In this document: piece by piece, positions 1 through 6,091 of the stretch
How positions within the stretch are numbered: the first letter of the stretch is position 1
Layout of the letters: every line of letters begins with the position of its first letter
From: Candidatus Heimdallarchaeota archaeon
GTDB taxonomy: Archaea > Asgardarchaeota > Heimdallarchaeia > Heimdallarchaeales > Heimdallarchaeaceae
NCBI GenBank assembly: GCA_023139025.1
Contig: JAGLOH010000062.1
Location: 1-9,077, forward strand
Direction: 5' to 3'
DNA: 9,077 nt
Position numbers and translations under genes: made by a program
Notes under the pieces: generated by a model
What the model was told of the DNA's origin: nothing
Databases searched by the model: none
The model's input: only the letters and a program-made list of their open reading frames with translations

Positions 1-269
1 TTACTCTTTATGGGCATGAGCATGAAGAAGATCTCTACCTGTCTGGAGGGACTCTTTATCACTGTCAAGAACCCCTTTTTGATAGAGGATTCACTCAATT
101 TACAATTCTAAATGAAACAAGTTTAAGCGTAGATTCTCAAACTTTTAATTTCGAATTATTACCTTATATTCCACCAACAACTCCAACACCTTCAAACTAT
201 GCTTACCTATTTGCTTTCCTTGCAGTATTCACACTTGCGGTAAGAAAGAAAAAGAAATTGAAACAATAA
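1..269 (+). CDS. C-terminal end of a membrane-anchored surface protein (5' end outside window)
   Basis: Open from the left edge (first full codon at base 3) to TAA at 267-269, giving 88 residues without a start. The visible part has a beta-rich, polar segment, then a Pro/Thr linker (PPTTPTP, residues 57-63), then a hydrophobic stretch (about 65-80), then a very basic end (RKKKKLKQ). This linker, helix and basic-tail order is the usual C-terminal anchor of archaeal secreted or S-layer-associated proteins, in the style of the CTERM sorting signals. I see no PGF-type tripeptide, so processing by an archaeosortase is not shown; a plain tail anchor is equally possible. One cysteine (residue 21) precedes the linker. 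The protein should face outward with the Lys tail in the cytoplasm. The gene reads toward purB, which has its own promoter. The ectodomain function cannot be told from this fragment. Confidence 0.75.
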   Translation, partial: TLYGHEHEEDLYLSGGTLYHCQEPLFDRGFTQFTILNETSLSVDSQTFNFELLPYIPPTTPTPSNYAYLFAFLAVFTLAVRKKKKLKQ

Positions 270-290
270 CTGTATTTAGTGTCGGACATC

Positions 291-298
291 TTTATAAT
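291..298 (+). promoter_or_regulatory. TATA-like box of purB
   Basis: TTTATAAT lies in the 69-base gap after the surface-protein stop. A transcript start about 25 bases downstream would fall near 318-322 and leave a leader of roughly 20 bases that contains the Shine-Dalgarno site. Assigned by sequence and spacing only. Confidence 0.55.
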
Positions 299-327
299 AT
301 ACTACTAAATACCTTATACTGTAGTGT

Positions 328-335
328 GAGGTGGT
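328..335 (+). promoter_or_regulatory. Shine-Dalgarno site of purB
   Basis: GAGGTGGT is a strong match to the archaeal AGGAGGTGAT complement of 16S rRNA and sits 3-5 bases before the ATG at 339. It supports this start over any internal Met. The GTG inside it (331-333) is 8 bases from the ATG and out of frame. Confidence 0.75.
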
Positions 336-338
336 AAT

Positions 339-1631
339 ATGCTCGAAATTGAAAGGTATAAAACTAACTTAAATGATGTTTTTTCATCACAGAGAAAATT
401 TGAATTACAACTGTTAATAGAGAAGGAATTGGCTGATGCTAATTTTAAGGTTGGAAAGATACCAAAAGAAGCTAATGATGTTATTCAATTGAAATGCATA
501 CCTGAATTTGTTAAATTGGAACGAGCTAAAGAAATAGAGAAGGAAATCCACCATGATCTTATGAGTCTCGTCCTTGCAATTTCTGAACAGTGTGGTGAGT
601 ATGGTGGATACATCCACCTTGGAGCTACTTCTTATGATATACAGGATACTGTGAGAGGATTACAACTCAGAGAAGCTAAAAAAGAGATTTTGAGTGCTTT
701 AGAAACTACAATTGAAATTGTAAGTAAATTAGCCGAAGAACATAATGAATTGGCATGTATTGGGAGAACACATGGAATACATGCTGTACCAACAACATAT
801 GGAATGAAGTTTGGAAATTTTCTAAATGAATTACTTCTAGCGAAAAAGACATTGGAAGGATCTAAAGTAGCTTATGGTAAATTTTCAGGAGCAGTTGGAA
901 CTTATGCATCATATGGAACCCAAGAAATAGAAAAGATAATCCTTGAAAAACTAGATTTAGAGAAACAACCAATTACTACACAAGTAATTTCTAGAGTTAT
1001 TCATGTAAATTATATTTACAGCCTTGCTCTTATTGCTACTGTCTTAGAGCATTTCGCAAAAGAAATCAGAAATTTACAACGAACCGAAATCAATGAAATT
1101 AGAGAATCTTTCATCAGTACGCAAGTAGGTTCTTCAACTATGCCTCAAAAAAAGAATCCTGAAAAGAGCGAAAGAATTTGTGGCTTAGCTAGAATTATTC
1201 GAAGTAAAGTACAACCTACTCTAGAAAATGTGGGGTTGGAGCATGAAAGAGATCTATCAAATTCAAGTGCAGAAAGAGTGATTTTTGCTGAAACTTCGAT
1301 TTTAACCCATTATATCTTACTACAAATGAATGATATTCTGAAAAATCTGCATTTTAATATTCCAAAAATAAAAGAGAATCTCTATCTTCGGAAAGGAGCT
1401 CAATGTGCAGAACATCTAATGATTCGTTTATCGGACAAAATGGGAAGGCAGAAAGCACATGAATTGCTCAAACAATTATCAAATGAAGAAGTCTTTATAG
1501 AAGCGGTAAAAGCAAACTCCATAGTTGCTGAAATGTTCTCATCTACAGAAATTGAAGATATTCTTGATCCGATAAATTACCTTGGATTATCAAAACAAAT
1601 TATAGATGATCTATTGCATTCGGCGAAATGA
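339..1631 (+). CDS. purB: Adenylosuccinate lyase
   Basis: Fumarase/aspartase-superfamily enzyme of 430 residues, the usual length for PurB. It removes fumarate from SAICAR and from adenylosuccinate, serving both IMP synthesis and the IMP-to-AMP branch in the cytoplasm. Visible landmarks: HHD at 71-73 (the family's active-site His region), HLGATSYDIQDT (93-104), GRTHGIHAVPTT (142-153, with the catalytic His of RTHG at 145), SGAVGTYA (183-190), and the flexible signature loop GSSTMPQKKNP (264-274) with its catalytic Ser. ENV..EHERDLSNSSAER (296-313) is typical of PurB rather than of fumarase or aspartase. The loop text MPQKKNP looks like argininosuccinate lyase, but the TSxDxxDT, HAxPTT and HERDxSxSSAER blocks favour PurB. 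It stands alone, without other pur genes, and ends 10 bases from the convergent TPR gene. No key residue appears lost. Confidence 0.93.
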   Translation: MLEIERYKTNLNDVFSSQRKFELQLLIEKELADANFKVGKIPKEANDVIQLKCIPEFVKLERAKEIEKEIHHDLMSLVLAISEQCGEYGGYIHLGATSYDIQDTVRGLQLREAKKEILSALETTIEIVSKLAEEHNELACIGRTHGIHAVPTTYGMKFGNFLNELLLAKKTLEGSKVAYGKFSGAVGTYASYGTQEIEKIILEKLDLEKQPITTQVISRVIHVNYIYSLALIATVLEHFAKEIRNLQRTEINEIRESFISTQVGSSTMPQKKNPEKSERICGLARIIRSKVQPTLENVGLEHERDLSNSSAERVIFAETSILTHYILLQMNDILKNLHFNIPKIKENLYLRKGAQCAEHLMIRLSDKMGRQKAHELLKQLSNEEVFIEAVKANSIVAEMFSSTEIEDILDPINYLGLSKQIIDDLLHSAK

Positions 1632-1641
1632 TTGTTAAAAT

Positions 1642-4185
1642 CTATTTTTTATCTTTAGCTTCTTTCATGGACTTAATCTCTTTTAGGAATCTGTTCTCTG
1701 TTCTTAGAATTTCTTCTATAAATAGTGATTTATTGGACTTCTCAAGAATCTCTAACAAAGCTATTTTTGGAGTTTCATAAGATTTGGGGGCACCTAAAAT
1801 TGTTCTGATTCTGGATTCAGTTTGCCCTTCCCAATCTCCTATATTGTATTGCAATGTTAGAAGTAGATTCCCAAACTCCTCTATTCCTGTGCTAGCAAAA
1901 TATTCAGAAGCTTGAACAACTATTTCGTTGTAGTCACTCTCAATCTTAGACATGAACTGCCATAATAAATCGACCAAAAAAGTAATTCCTCTTAGATAGT
2001 AGAAGTTTCCTTCAGTAACAATCCCCTTCAGTAGAACAATGTAGTTATTTACTTCCTGATAAACAAACAAATCTGCAAGATTTTCTGCGTTTATCTCGAT
2101 CACGAGACGAATTAGATTGAATAGAATTCCTATTGAAATAATATTTTTCTTTTCCAAAGTTTGTTGAAGAATACTTGTAAGGTCAGAATAAGCTTTAACA
2201 TACTCGCCTGTTTTTATATCCCTAAGGGCTTCAAGATAACAATACCAGTATTTAAAGTCGTCATAACCCTCATTGGCTAATTCTTGAATCTGAGACATTA
2301 TTTCAGTTGCAAGCTCTTCATTATCTTCAAGAATATACATTAGTGTTTTTTCAACCAAAATTTGTCCCAATAGATTTTTAAGTTTATTTTCTCTTAAATA
2401 CCTCTCTACAAATTTGTAGCTCTCTTTAGCAATATCAGTTTTACTTGCATACTGACTAATTCTAGCTTTGTTGAGCTGGAGTACAACATTATCAACCATA
2501 TCATTGTTTTCACTTATGAGACCTTGTACCTTCGTATATCTTGCTAAACTCTCCCTGAAATCTCCTTTCAGAGCTAAAATGTCTGCTATTTTTCGTAAAC
2601 ATCCTACTCGTTTATTACGATCAAACACATCAGAGTAATGACTATAAGAGGATCTAAGCTTAACTAAGGCTTCATCGAATTTACCATCATTAATATCAAA
2701 TGAAGCTTGAAGTTCTTTAATCTCTGCAATCTTCATACTATCTGAAATTCTTAAGAAGAAGTTTTTCGCATTATTTAAATGGATTGCTGCTTTTCGAGAA
2801 TTACCTAGCTTTGTATAGCCTTCTGCTATTAAGATATCACAGTTAGCACTACTATCCTCATCACCAACTTCCAAATATAGAATCTGGCAAGCAAGAAGAG
2901 TAAAGATATTTCTATCTACTTCATTATTTCGAGTTATATTAATTTGAGATCTTAAGCGTAAAGCATCTGTTTTTCCTTTTTGATATTGTATCTCCTCTGA
3001 TAATGTTTCAATTTGATCCGCTCGTTTTGATGCTGAATCAAACTTTCCTTGCCTATAATCACTGGTAGCGATTTGCACCAATGCTTGAGCAAATTGCCTT
3101 TTGTTTCCTATATTTACGACTTGATTGTAAGCTTTATCAAAAATTTCTTGAGCCTTATCCTTTTCATTGGTAATTGCATAGCTTTCTGCAATAGCTAGAA
3201 GAGTTATGAATGATTTATTGTAATCATGATATTGGTTAGCAAGTGAATAAGCAATATTAAGGCTATCTCTTGCCATCTTATGATGACCTAATTTAATCAT
3301 TATTTGCCCTCTAACAAAATGTCCCTTTGCTAGATAATATTGAGAAATTCCCTGCAATTTATCATTTGTTTGTGCGGATAGTATATTCCCCGCTTTTAGT
3401 TCTCCTTTGAGAAAATGAACATGAGCTAAACCGATATCAACAGCTCCTATTAGAGGAACATTAGATACGTTTTCTGCTAAAACTCTTGCTTGAACATATA
3501 TCTTATTAGAGGCAATATAATCAGAGGAATCAAGTTGTTGTTCTCCAAGTATTAATAGTCCGATTAGCTGCCAAAATTGATCTCCTGCATTTTCTCTTTT
3601 ATGAATAAACTCTTCAATTTTCTTTATGCCTGCTATATTGCTTACAGATTGAAGATCTATTAATCCTACAGTGAAATCCTTTATATCTTGAACTTGTTGA
3701 TGTATTCTTCTCGTATTTCGAGGGTCAAAAATATCCTCTAAAATGGTTTTGTAGCCGTCAATATTTTCTGAATCACCAATTAATTGCTTCAGATATACCA
3801 ACCAAAAAATGGCTTCTACAAGGGGCATAAAGTCTGATGTTTCCTTTTCTATTATTTGCTGCAAAGTAGAGATAGCTTCATCAACCTCACCAATTTCGAA
3901 AAGAGCAACACTCCCCCATACTTTTGTACCTATTATATCATCTGTAATCGCTTTGATAGCTAGATCATATTGCCCTGTTATTACACCTATTTTGCTTGCT
4001 AGATACCTTAATTCTTCATCTTTCTCATAAACAGGATCATCAATAACGTTCCATAAAATTCTCCCTATTTGTTTAGAGGCTTCGGATGAGAATTCACCTT
4101 GAAGTGCTTTAATAATAAAATCTGCTAATTCTGGACTGATGCGGTTTCTGTGAGCAGCTATTTCAGGAGGTAAAGAATCTGTCAT
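1642..4185 (-). CDS. Large TPR-like helical-repeat protein, function unknown
   Basis: 847 residues, almost all predicted helix, with no signal peptide, no membrane segment and no enzyme motif that I can see. Degenerate tetratricopeptide units recur through the chain. Recognisable turns with the G-x-[YF]-x-x-A pattern are GQYDLAIKA (71-79), GEVDEAISTL (99-108), LGHHKMARDSL (299-309), EKDKAQEIFDKA (341-352), QGKFDSASKRA (379-389), LGNSRKAAIHL (460-470), DGKFDEALVKL (500-510), KGDFRESLARY (540-550) and GEYVKAYSDL (660-669). Such solenoids act as protein-binding scaffolds, so the partner decides the role and the sequence does not name it. The last 150 residues have weaker repeats and a Lys-rich end. 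ATG at 4185 is the first good start; only a weak GATGAT-like site precedes it, and leaderless expression is possible. Same strand as the NifU gene, 66 bases downstream of its stop. Confidence 0.85.
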   Translation of the reverse strand: MTDSLPPEIAAHRNRISPELADFIIKALQGEFSSEASKQIGRILWNVIDDPVYEKDEELRYLASKIGVITGQYDLAIKAITDDIIGTKVWGSVALFEIGEVDEAISTLQQIIEKETSDFMPLVEAIFWLVYLKQLIGDSENIDGYKTILEDIFDPRNTRRIHQQVQDIKDFTVGLIDLQSVSNIAGIKKIEEFIHKRENAGDQFWQLIGLLILGEQQLDSSDYIASNKIYVQARVLAENVSNVPLIGAVDIGLAHVHFLKGELKAGNILSAQTNDKLQGISQYYLAKGHFVRGQIMIKLGHHKMARDSLNIAYSLANQYHDYNKSFITLLAIAESYAITNEKDKAQEIFDKAYNQVVNIGNKRQFAQALVQIATSDYRQGKFDSASKRADQIETLSEEIQYQKGKTDALRLRSQINITRNNEVDRNIFTLLACQILYLEVGDEDSSANCDILIAEGYTKLGNSRKAAIHLNNAKNFFLRISDSMKIAEIKELQASFDINDGKFDEALVKLRSSYSHYSDVFDRNKRVGCLRKIADILALKGDFRESLARYTKVQGLISENNDMVDNVVLQLNKARISQYASKTDIAKESYKFVERYLRENKLKNLLGQILVEKTLMYILEDNEELATEIMSQIQELANEGYDDFKYWYCYLEALRDIKTGEYVKAYSDLTSILQQTLEKKNIISIGILFNLIRLVIEINAENLADLFVYQEVNNYIVLLKGIVTEGNFYYLRGITFLVDLLWQFMSKIESDYNEIVVQASEYFASTGIEEFGNLLLTLQYNIGDWEGQTESRIRTILGAPKSYETPKIALLEILEKSNKSLFIEEILRTENRFLKEIKSMKEAKDKK
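1645..1650 (+). terminator. Oligo-T tract after purB
   Basis: T6 starts 14 bases after the purB stop and lies inside the 3' end of the convergent TPR gene. Archaeal RNA polymerase stops at T-rich tracts without needing a hairpin, and no hairpin is visible here. The opposite strand shows no equivalent tract for the TPR gene. Confidence 0.35.
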
Positions 4186-4209
4186 TGATAATCATCTGCA
4201 AGCAGTAAT

Positions 4210-4239
4210 AAAAAAACAACGGAGATTAAGATAAAAAAG
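4210..4239 (-). promoter_or_regulatory. T-rich region: terminator of the NifU gene and/or promoter of the TPR gene
   Basis: Read on the minus strand this 66-base gap holds CTTTTTTATC (4230-4239) and then T7 (4210-4216). Both can end the NifU transcript, 14 and 36 bases past its stop. The first is also placed to be a TATA-like box for the TPR gene, with a start near 4205-4210. If the second were the TATA box, the TPR mRNA would be leaderless. The sequence alone does not decide between these. Confidence 0.4.
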
Positions 4240-4251
4240 TTTGTGTAACTG

Positions 4252-4497
4252 TTACTCTGTTCTCAAAGCTTCAAGATTCACATTAATAACTTCTTTAACT
4301 CCAGGAACTCTTTCCTTCAGTACTTTTTCTACATAACCTGTTAAAGTCATTTGACTATAAGGACACCCTCTACATGCACCTTGTAATTCTACTTTTACAG
4401 TACCATCTTCTTCTACATCCACAAGTTCAATGTCTCCACCATCTTGTTGTAGTGCTACACGGATTTCGTTTAATGTTTCTTGAACTTTATCTTTCAT
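4252..4497 (-). CDS. NifU C-terminal-domain (Nfu-type) Fe-S carrier protein
   Basis: A single Nfu domain of 81 residues. It should carry or assemble Fe-S clusters and pass them to apoproteins in the cytoplasm; the family usually binds a bridging cluster through two cysteines per monomer in a dimer. The sequence shows LNEIRVALQQDGGDIELV (9-26), the conserved family start, then GACRGCPYSQMTL (40-52) with the CxxC at Cys42 and Cys45, then a C-terminal helix and strand. I start at the ATG at 4495-4497. An in-frame GTG at 4504-4506 would add three residues (MII), but GTGAT there is the Shine-Dalgarno site, and the ATG spacing fits. The U-type scaffold domain and the NifU ferredoxin domain are absent, as is normal for stand-alone archaeal and bacterial versions. 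No sufABC or cysteine desulfurase gene is in the window. Confidence 0.92.
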   Translation of the reverse strand: MKDKVQETLNEIRVALQQDGGDIELVDVEEDGTVKVELQGACRGCPYSQMTLTGYVEKVLKERVPGVKEVINVNLEALRTE

Positions 4498-4501
4498 TAT
4501 A

Positions 4502-4506
4502 ATCAC
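4502..4506 (-). promoter_or_regulatory. Shine-Dalgarno site that decides the NifU start
   Basis: GTGAT on the minus strand, four bases before the ATG at 4497, matches the end of the archaeal GGTGAT consensus. Its GTG is in frame and easily mis-called as the start codon. Confidence 0.55.
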
Positions 4507-4540
4507 AATATTTTGCGGTTAAGTGTATTTCAGTTTTGCA

Positions 4541-4548
4541 TTTATAAG
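4541..4548 (-). promoter_or_regulatory. TATA-like box of the NifU gene
   Basis: CTTATAAA-like sequence on the minus strand (within CACTTATAAA, 4541-4550). About 25 bases downstream a start near 4518 would give a leader of about 20 bases that includes GTGAT. This suggests the gene is transcribed separately from the DUF84 gene upstream. Confidence 0.5.
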
Positions 4549-4551
4549 TGT

Positions 4552-4603
4552 GATTTTTTGTACACTAATTTTTTGTTTTAGATAATCTTATACACAAAAA
4601 ATC
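4552..4603. repeat. 10-bp inverted repeat with oligo-T arms; probable terminator of the DUF84 gene
   Basis: GATTTTTTGT (4552-4561) and ACAAAAAATC (4594-4603) are perfect reverse complements separated by 32 bases. On the minus strand the right arm gives a T6 tract 24-29 bases past the stop of the DUF84 gene, a fitting place for archaeal termination. The AT-only stem is weak as a hairpin, and the symmetry could be chance in such AT-rich DNA. Confidence 0.4.
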
Positions 4604-4624
4604 GTAGAGATTGCTTTTGCTAAT

Positions 4625-5179
4625 TTAGATTTTCTCTTTTCTTTCTATTTTTTGAAAAATATCGCTCGTGAAAGGTATTAAAGCAATAATCAGATCTCGT
4701 GTAAAAACGTCCTTTCTGAATATTCTATTCCCTGTAAATACAGCTGTGCTACCGCCCCTTTGTTTAACATTTTCCTCATTTGTTATTCTATCCATTATAT
4801 CCCCTAGTTCCGAAGTTCTACTTTCTACTAATTCCTCATAAATTGGCTTTGGAAGAGGCATTCTCCCTCCCCCTGCAATTGAATCTTTTCCTGAGTTATT
4901 ACCTACACATACATACCAAGTTAGAAAAGCACCATGATCATCACTATCCATACCCCCTTCCATACTAACAAAAAATTCTGCACTTTCTTCTTTTCTAGCA
5001 ACCTGAACCCGTTTTACAGCAGAGCTAAGTGTTTCCTTGGAAGACATCGGTTGTCTTAGAATTTCCTTATGATTGCTCATTTCGAGAGGAAAATATACTA
5101 TGTTTTCAAAAAATGAACTAAAAGCTTCTTTTACTGCTTTAATTTTAACAGGATTGGTAGAACAAATAACAACTTTCAT
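4625..5179 (-). CDS. DUF84 / YjjX-type inosine/xanthosine triphosphatase
   Basis: 184 residues, close to the family length (E. coli YjjX is about 170). The family hydrolyses non-canonical purine NTPs such as ITP and XTP to the monophosphate or diphosphate, keeping them out of RNA and DNA. Matching blocks in order: STNPVKIKAVKEAF (7-20, the phosphate-binding start), QPMSSKET (43-50), SMEGGM (72-77, with the acidic residue seen in YjjX as IEAGID), MPLP (107-110), SELGDIMD (123-130), KQRGGSTAVFTGNRIFR (139-155) and ALIPF (166-170). In many homologues the motif after QPMS..ET reads GAxNRA; here it is SAVKRV (53-58), a mild divergence. The start at 5179 has only a weak ribosome site (GAAAATAG), so a short or absent leader is likely. 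It is divergent from the zinc-ribbon operon. Confidence 0.88.
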   Translation of the reverse strand: MKVVICSTNPVKIKAVKEAFSSFFENIVYFPLEMSNHKEILRQPMSSKETLSSAVKRVQVARKEESAEFFVSMEGGMDSDDHGAFLTWYVCVGNNSGKDSIAGGGRMPLPKPIYEELVESRTSELGDIMDRITNEENVKQRGGSTAVFTGNRIFRKDVFTRDLIIALIPFTSDIFQKIERKEKI

Positions 5180-5248
5180 CTATTTTCAGTCTCTAAATAA
5201 TGATATCTTTTTTAAGCATGATGTACAAAGGTAGTTTAGGTGTTAAGG
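5180..5248. promoter_or_regulatory. Divergent promoter region between the DUF84 gene and the zinc-ribbon operon
   Basis: This 69-base gap must serve both directions. On the plus strand TAAATAAT (5194-5201) would place a start near 5222 and leave a leader of about 26 bases with AGGTG at 5238-5242. On the minus strand CTTAAAAAAG (5207-5216) would place a start close to the ATG at 5179. The two boxes lie within 25 bases of one another, so binding at one may hinder the other. Confidence 0.4.
5238..5242 (+). promoter_or_regulatory. Shine-Dalgarno site that decides the zinc-ribbon gene start
   Basis: AGGTG lies six bases before the ATG at 5249. The GTG within it (5240-5242) is in frame and could be mistaken for the start, adding the residues MLR. 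Confidence 0.6.
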
Positions 5249-6079
5249 ATGAATGAGTGTCATTACTGTAGAAACCCAGTACAATCTCATTGGAACTTTT
5301 GTCGTAAATGCGGTGCAAGATTGTTACATAAGGATGAACCAGAACTAATTATAAAGTCCGAAGAAGTCATTGAAATTGCTAAGGTAGACCCTACTTCTCC
5401 CACTGGTATGATTTATGAACCATTGGAAGTTGAAGAAATTGAAGTGGAAGAGAAGGAGGAGGAGATAAAAGACTTAACTGATGATGAACTAGTAGAGAGA
5501 ATAGCAGATGTCATAGTAAAGAGAGATGATTTTAACGCTCTTTTGAAAAAAAGAATTGATATCAATGCAGAAATCGATAAATTACTAGATAGGGTTAAGA
5601 ATAAACTAGTTCCTAAAGATGAAGCATTACCCAGAATCAAGCAGTTAAAAGAAAATGTAGATTTAGTTGTTTCTGAAGAAAAAGAATTTGAAAACTTCTC
5701 TGCAATTTTGCCAATTGAAGAAATCATCGAAGATAGAAATAATGAACGCATGAAGCTCAAAAAGCTCTCTGGACTTAAAGGAGATAAAGCAGTTAGTAGA
5801 GCTACTTTAGAAGAAATGGAAACAAAGTTCAAGAAGAACATAGAAAATCTTACAACTAAACTTAATATCGAATTGGCTAAAATGCGCAAAACTTTTGATG
5901 CTCTAGAAAATAAGATGAAAACTTTACAAAGAGATTTAGAAGTTCTATATGTTAACTCACAAACTGGTGAGATTTCAGAAAAGAAATATGAGAAACATAA
6001 GTTAGAAAAATCAAAAGAAATTGATAAGATGAAGAAAGTAAGTAAAACTGTTGCTGAAATATTAGCAGAAGCAAGATAA
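5249..6079 (+). CDS. Zinc-ribbon and coiled-coil protein, function unknown
   Basis: 276 residues from the ATG at 5249, chosen because AGGTG stands six bases upstream. An N-terminal zinc ribbon has Cys4, Cys7, Cys18 and Cys21 (CHYC, ten residues, then CRKCGARLL). A very acidic, probably disordered linker follows (about 30-75, with EVEEIEVEEKEEE). The rest is highly charged helix with heptad-like spacing: about 78-145, a break near 146-160, then a long coiled coil about 183-230 and a final helix 240-276. The VNSQTGEISEKKYEKHK segment (235-251) resembles the short turn found before C-terminal helices of many archaeal zinc-ribbon or SHOCT-like proteins. No membrane segment or enzyme motif is visible. 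It is the first gene of an operon with the MBL-fold gene 12 bases downstream, so the two may act together. A structural or adaptor role is inferred. Confidence 0.85.
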   Translation: MNECHYCRNPVQSHWNFCRKCGARLLHKDEPELIIKSEEVIEIAKVDPTSPTGMIYEPLEVEEIEVEEKEEEIKDLTDDELVERIADVIVKRDDFNALLKKRIDINAEIDKLLDRVKNKLVPKDEALPRIKQLKENVDLVVSEEKEFENFSAILPIEEIIEDRNNERMKLKKLSGLKGDKAVSRATLEEMETKFKKNIENLTTKLNIELAKMRKTFDALENKMKTLQRDLEVLYVNSQTGEISEKKYEKHKLEKSKEIDKMKKVSKTVAEILAEAR

Positions 6080-6081
6080 AC

Positions 6082-6085
6082 GGTG
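6082..6085 (+). promoter_or_regulatory. Shine-Dalgarno site that decides the MBL gene start
   Basis: GGTG lies between the upstream stop (6079) and the ATG at 6092, six bases before it. The GTG at 6083-6085 is in frame and would add MSK if taken as the start. Confidence 0.55.
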
Positions 6086-6091
6086 TCTAAA

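Noticed and set aside
414..617. 67-codon minus-strand frame
   Set aside because: Antisense to the purB 5' part, which is a certain gene; Phe/Ile/Leu-rich shadow.
3809..4030. 73-codon plus-strand frame
   Set aside because: Antisense to the N-terminal part of the TPR gene, with low-complexity Ser/Ile/Val content and no upstream signals.
4780..4968. 62-codon plus-strand frame with His/Tyr/Pro-rich end
   Set aside because: Antisense to conserved motifs of the DUF84 protein (GGxMPLP and EGGM region); composition explained by the complement.
5413..5889. 158-codon Ser/Phe-rich frame on the minus strand
   Set aside because: It is antisense to the Lys/Glu-rich coiled-coil gene; the Ser, Phe and Leu bias is what the complement of GAA/AAA/GAT codons gives. 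No ribosome site or family match.
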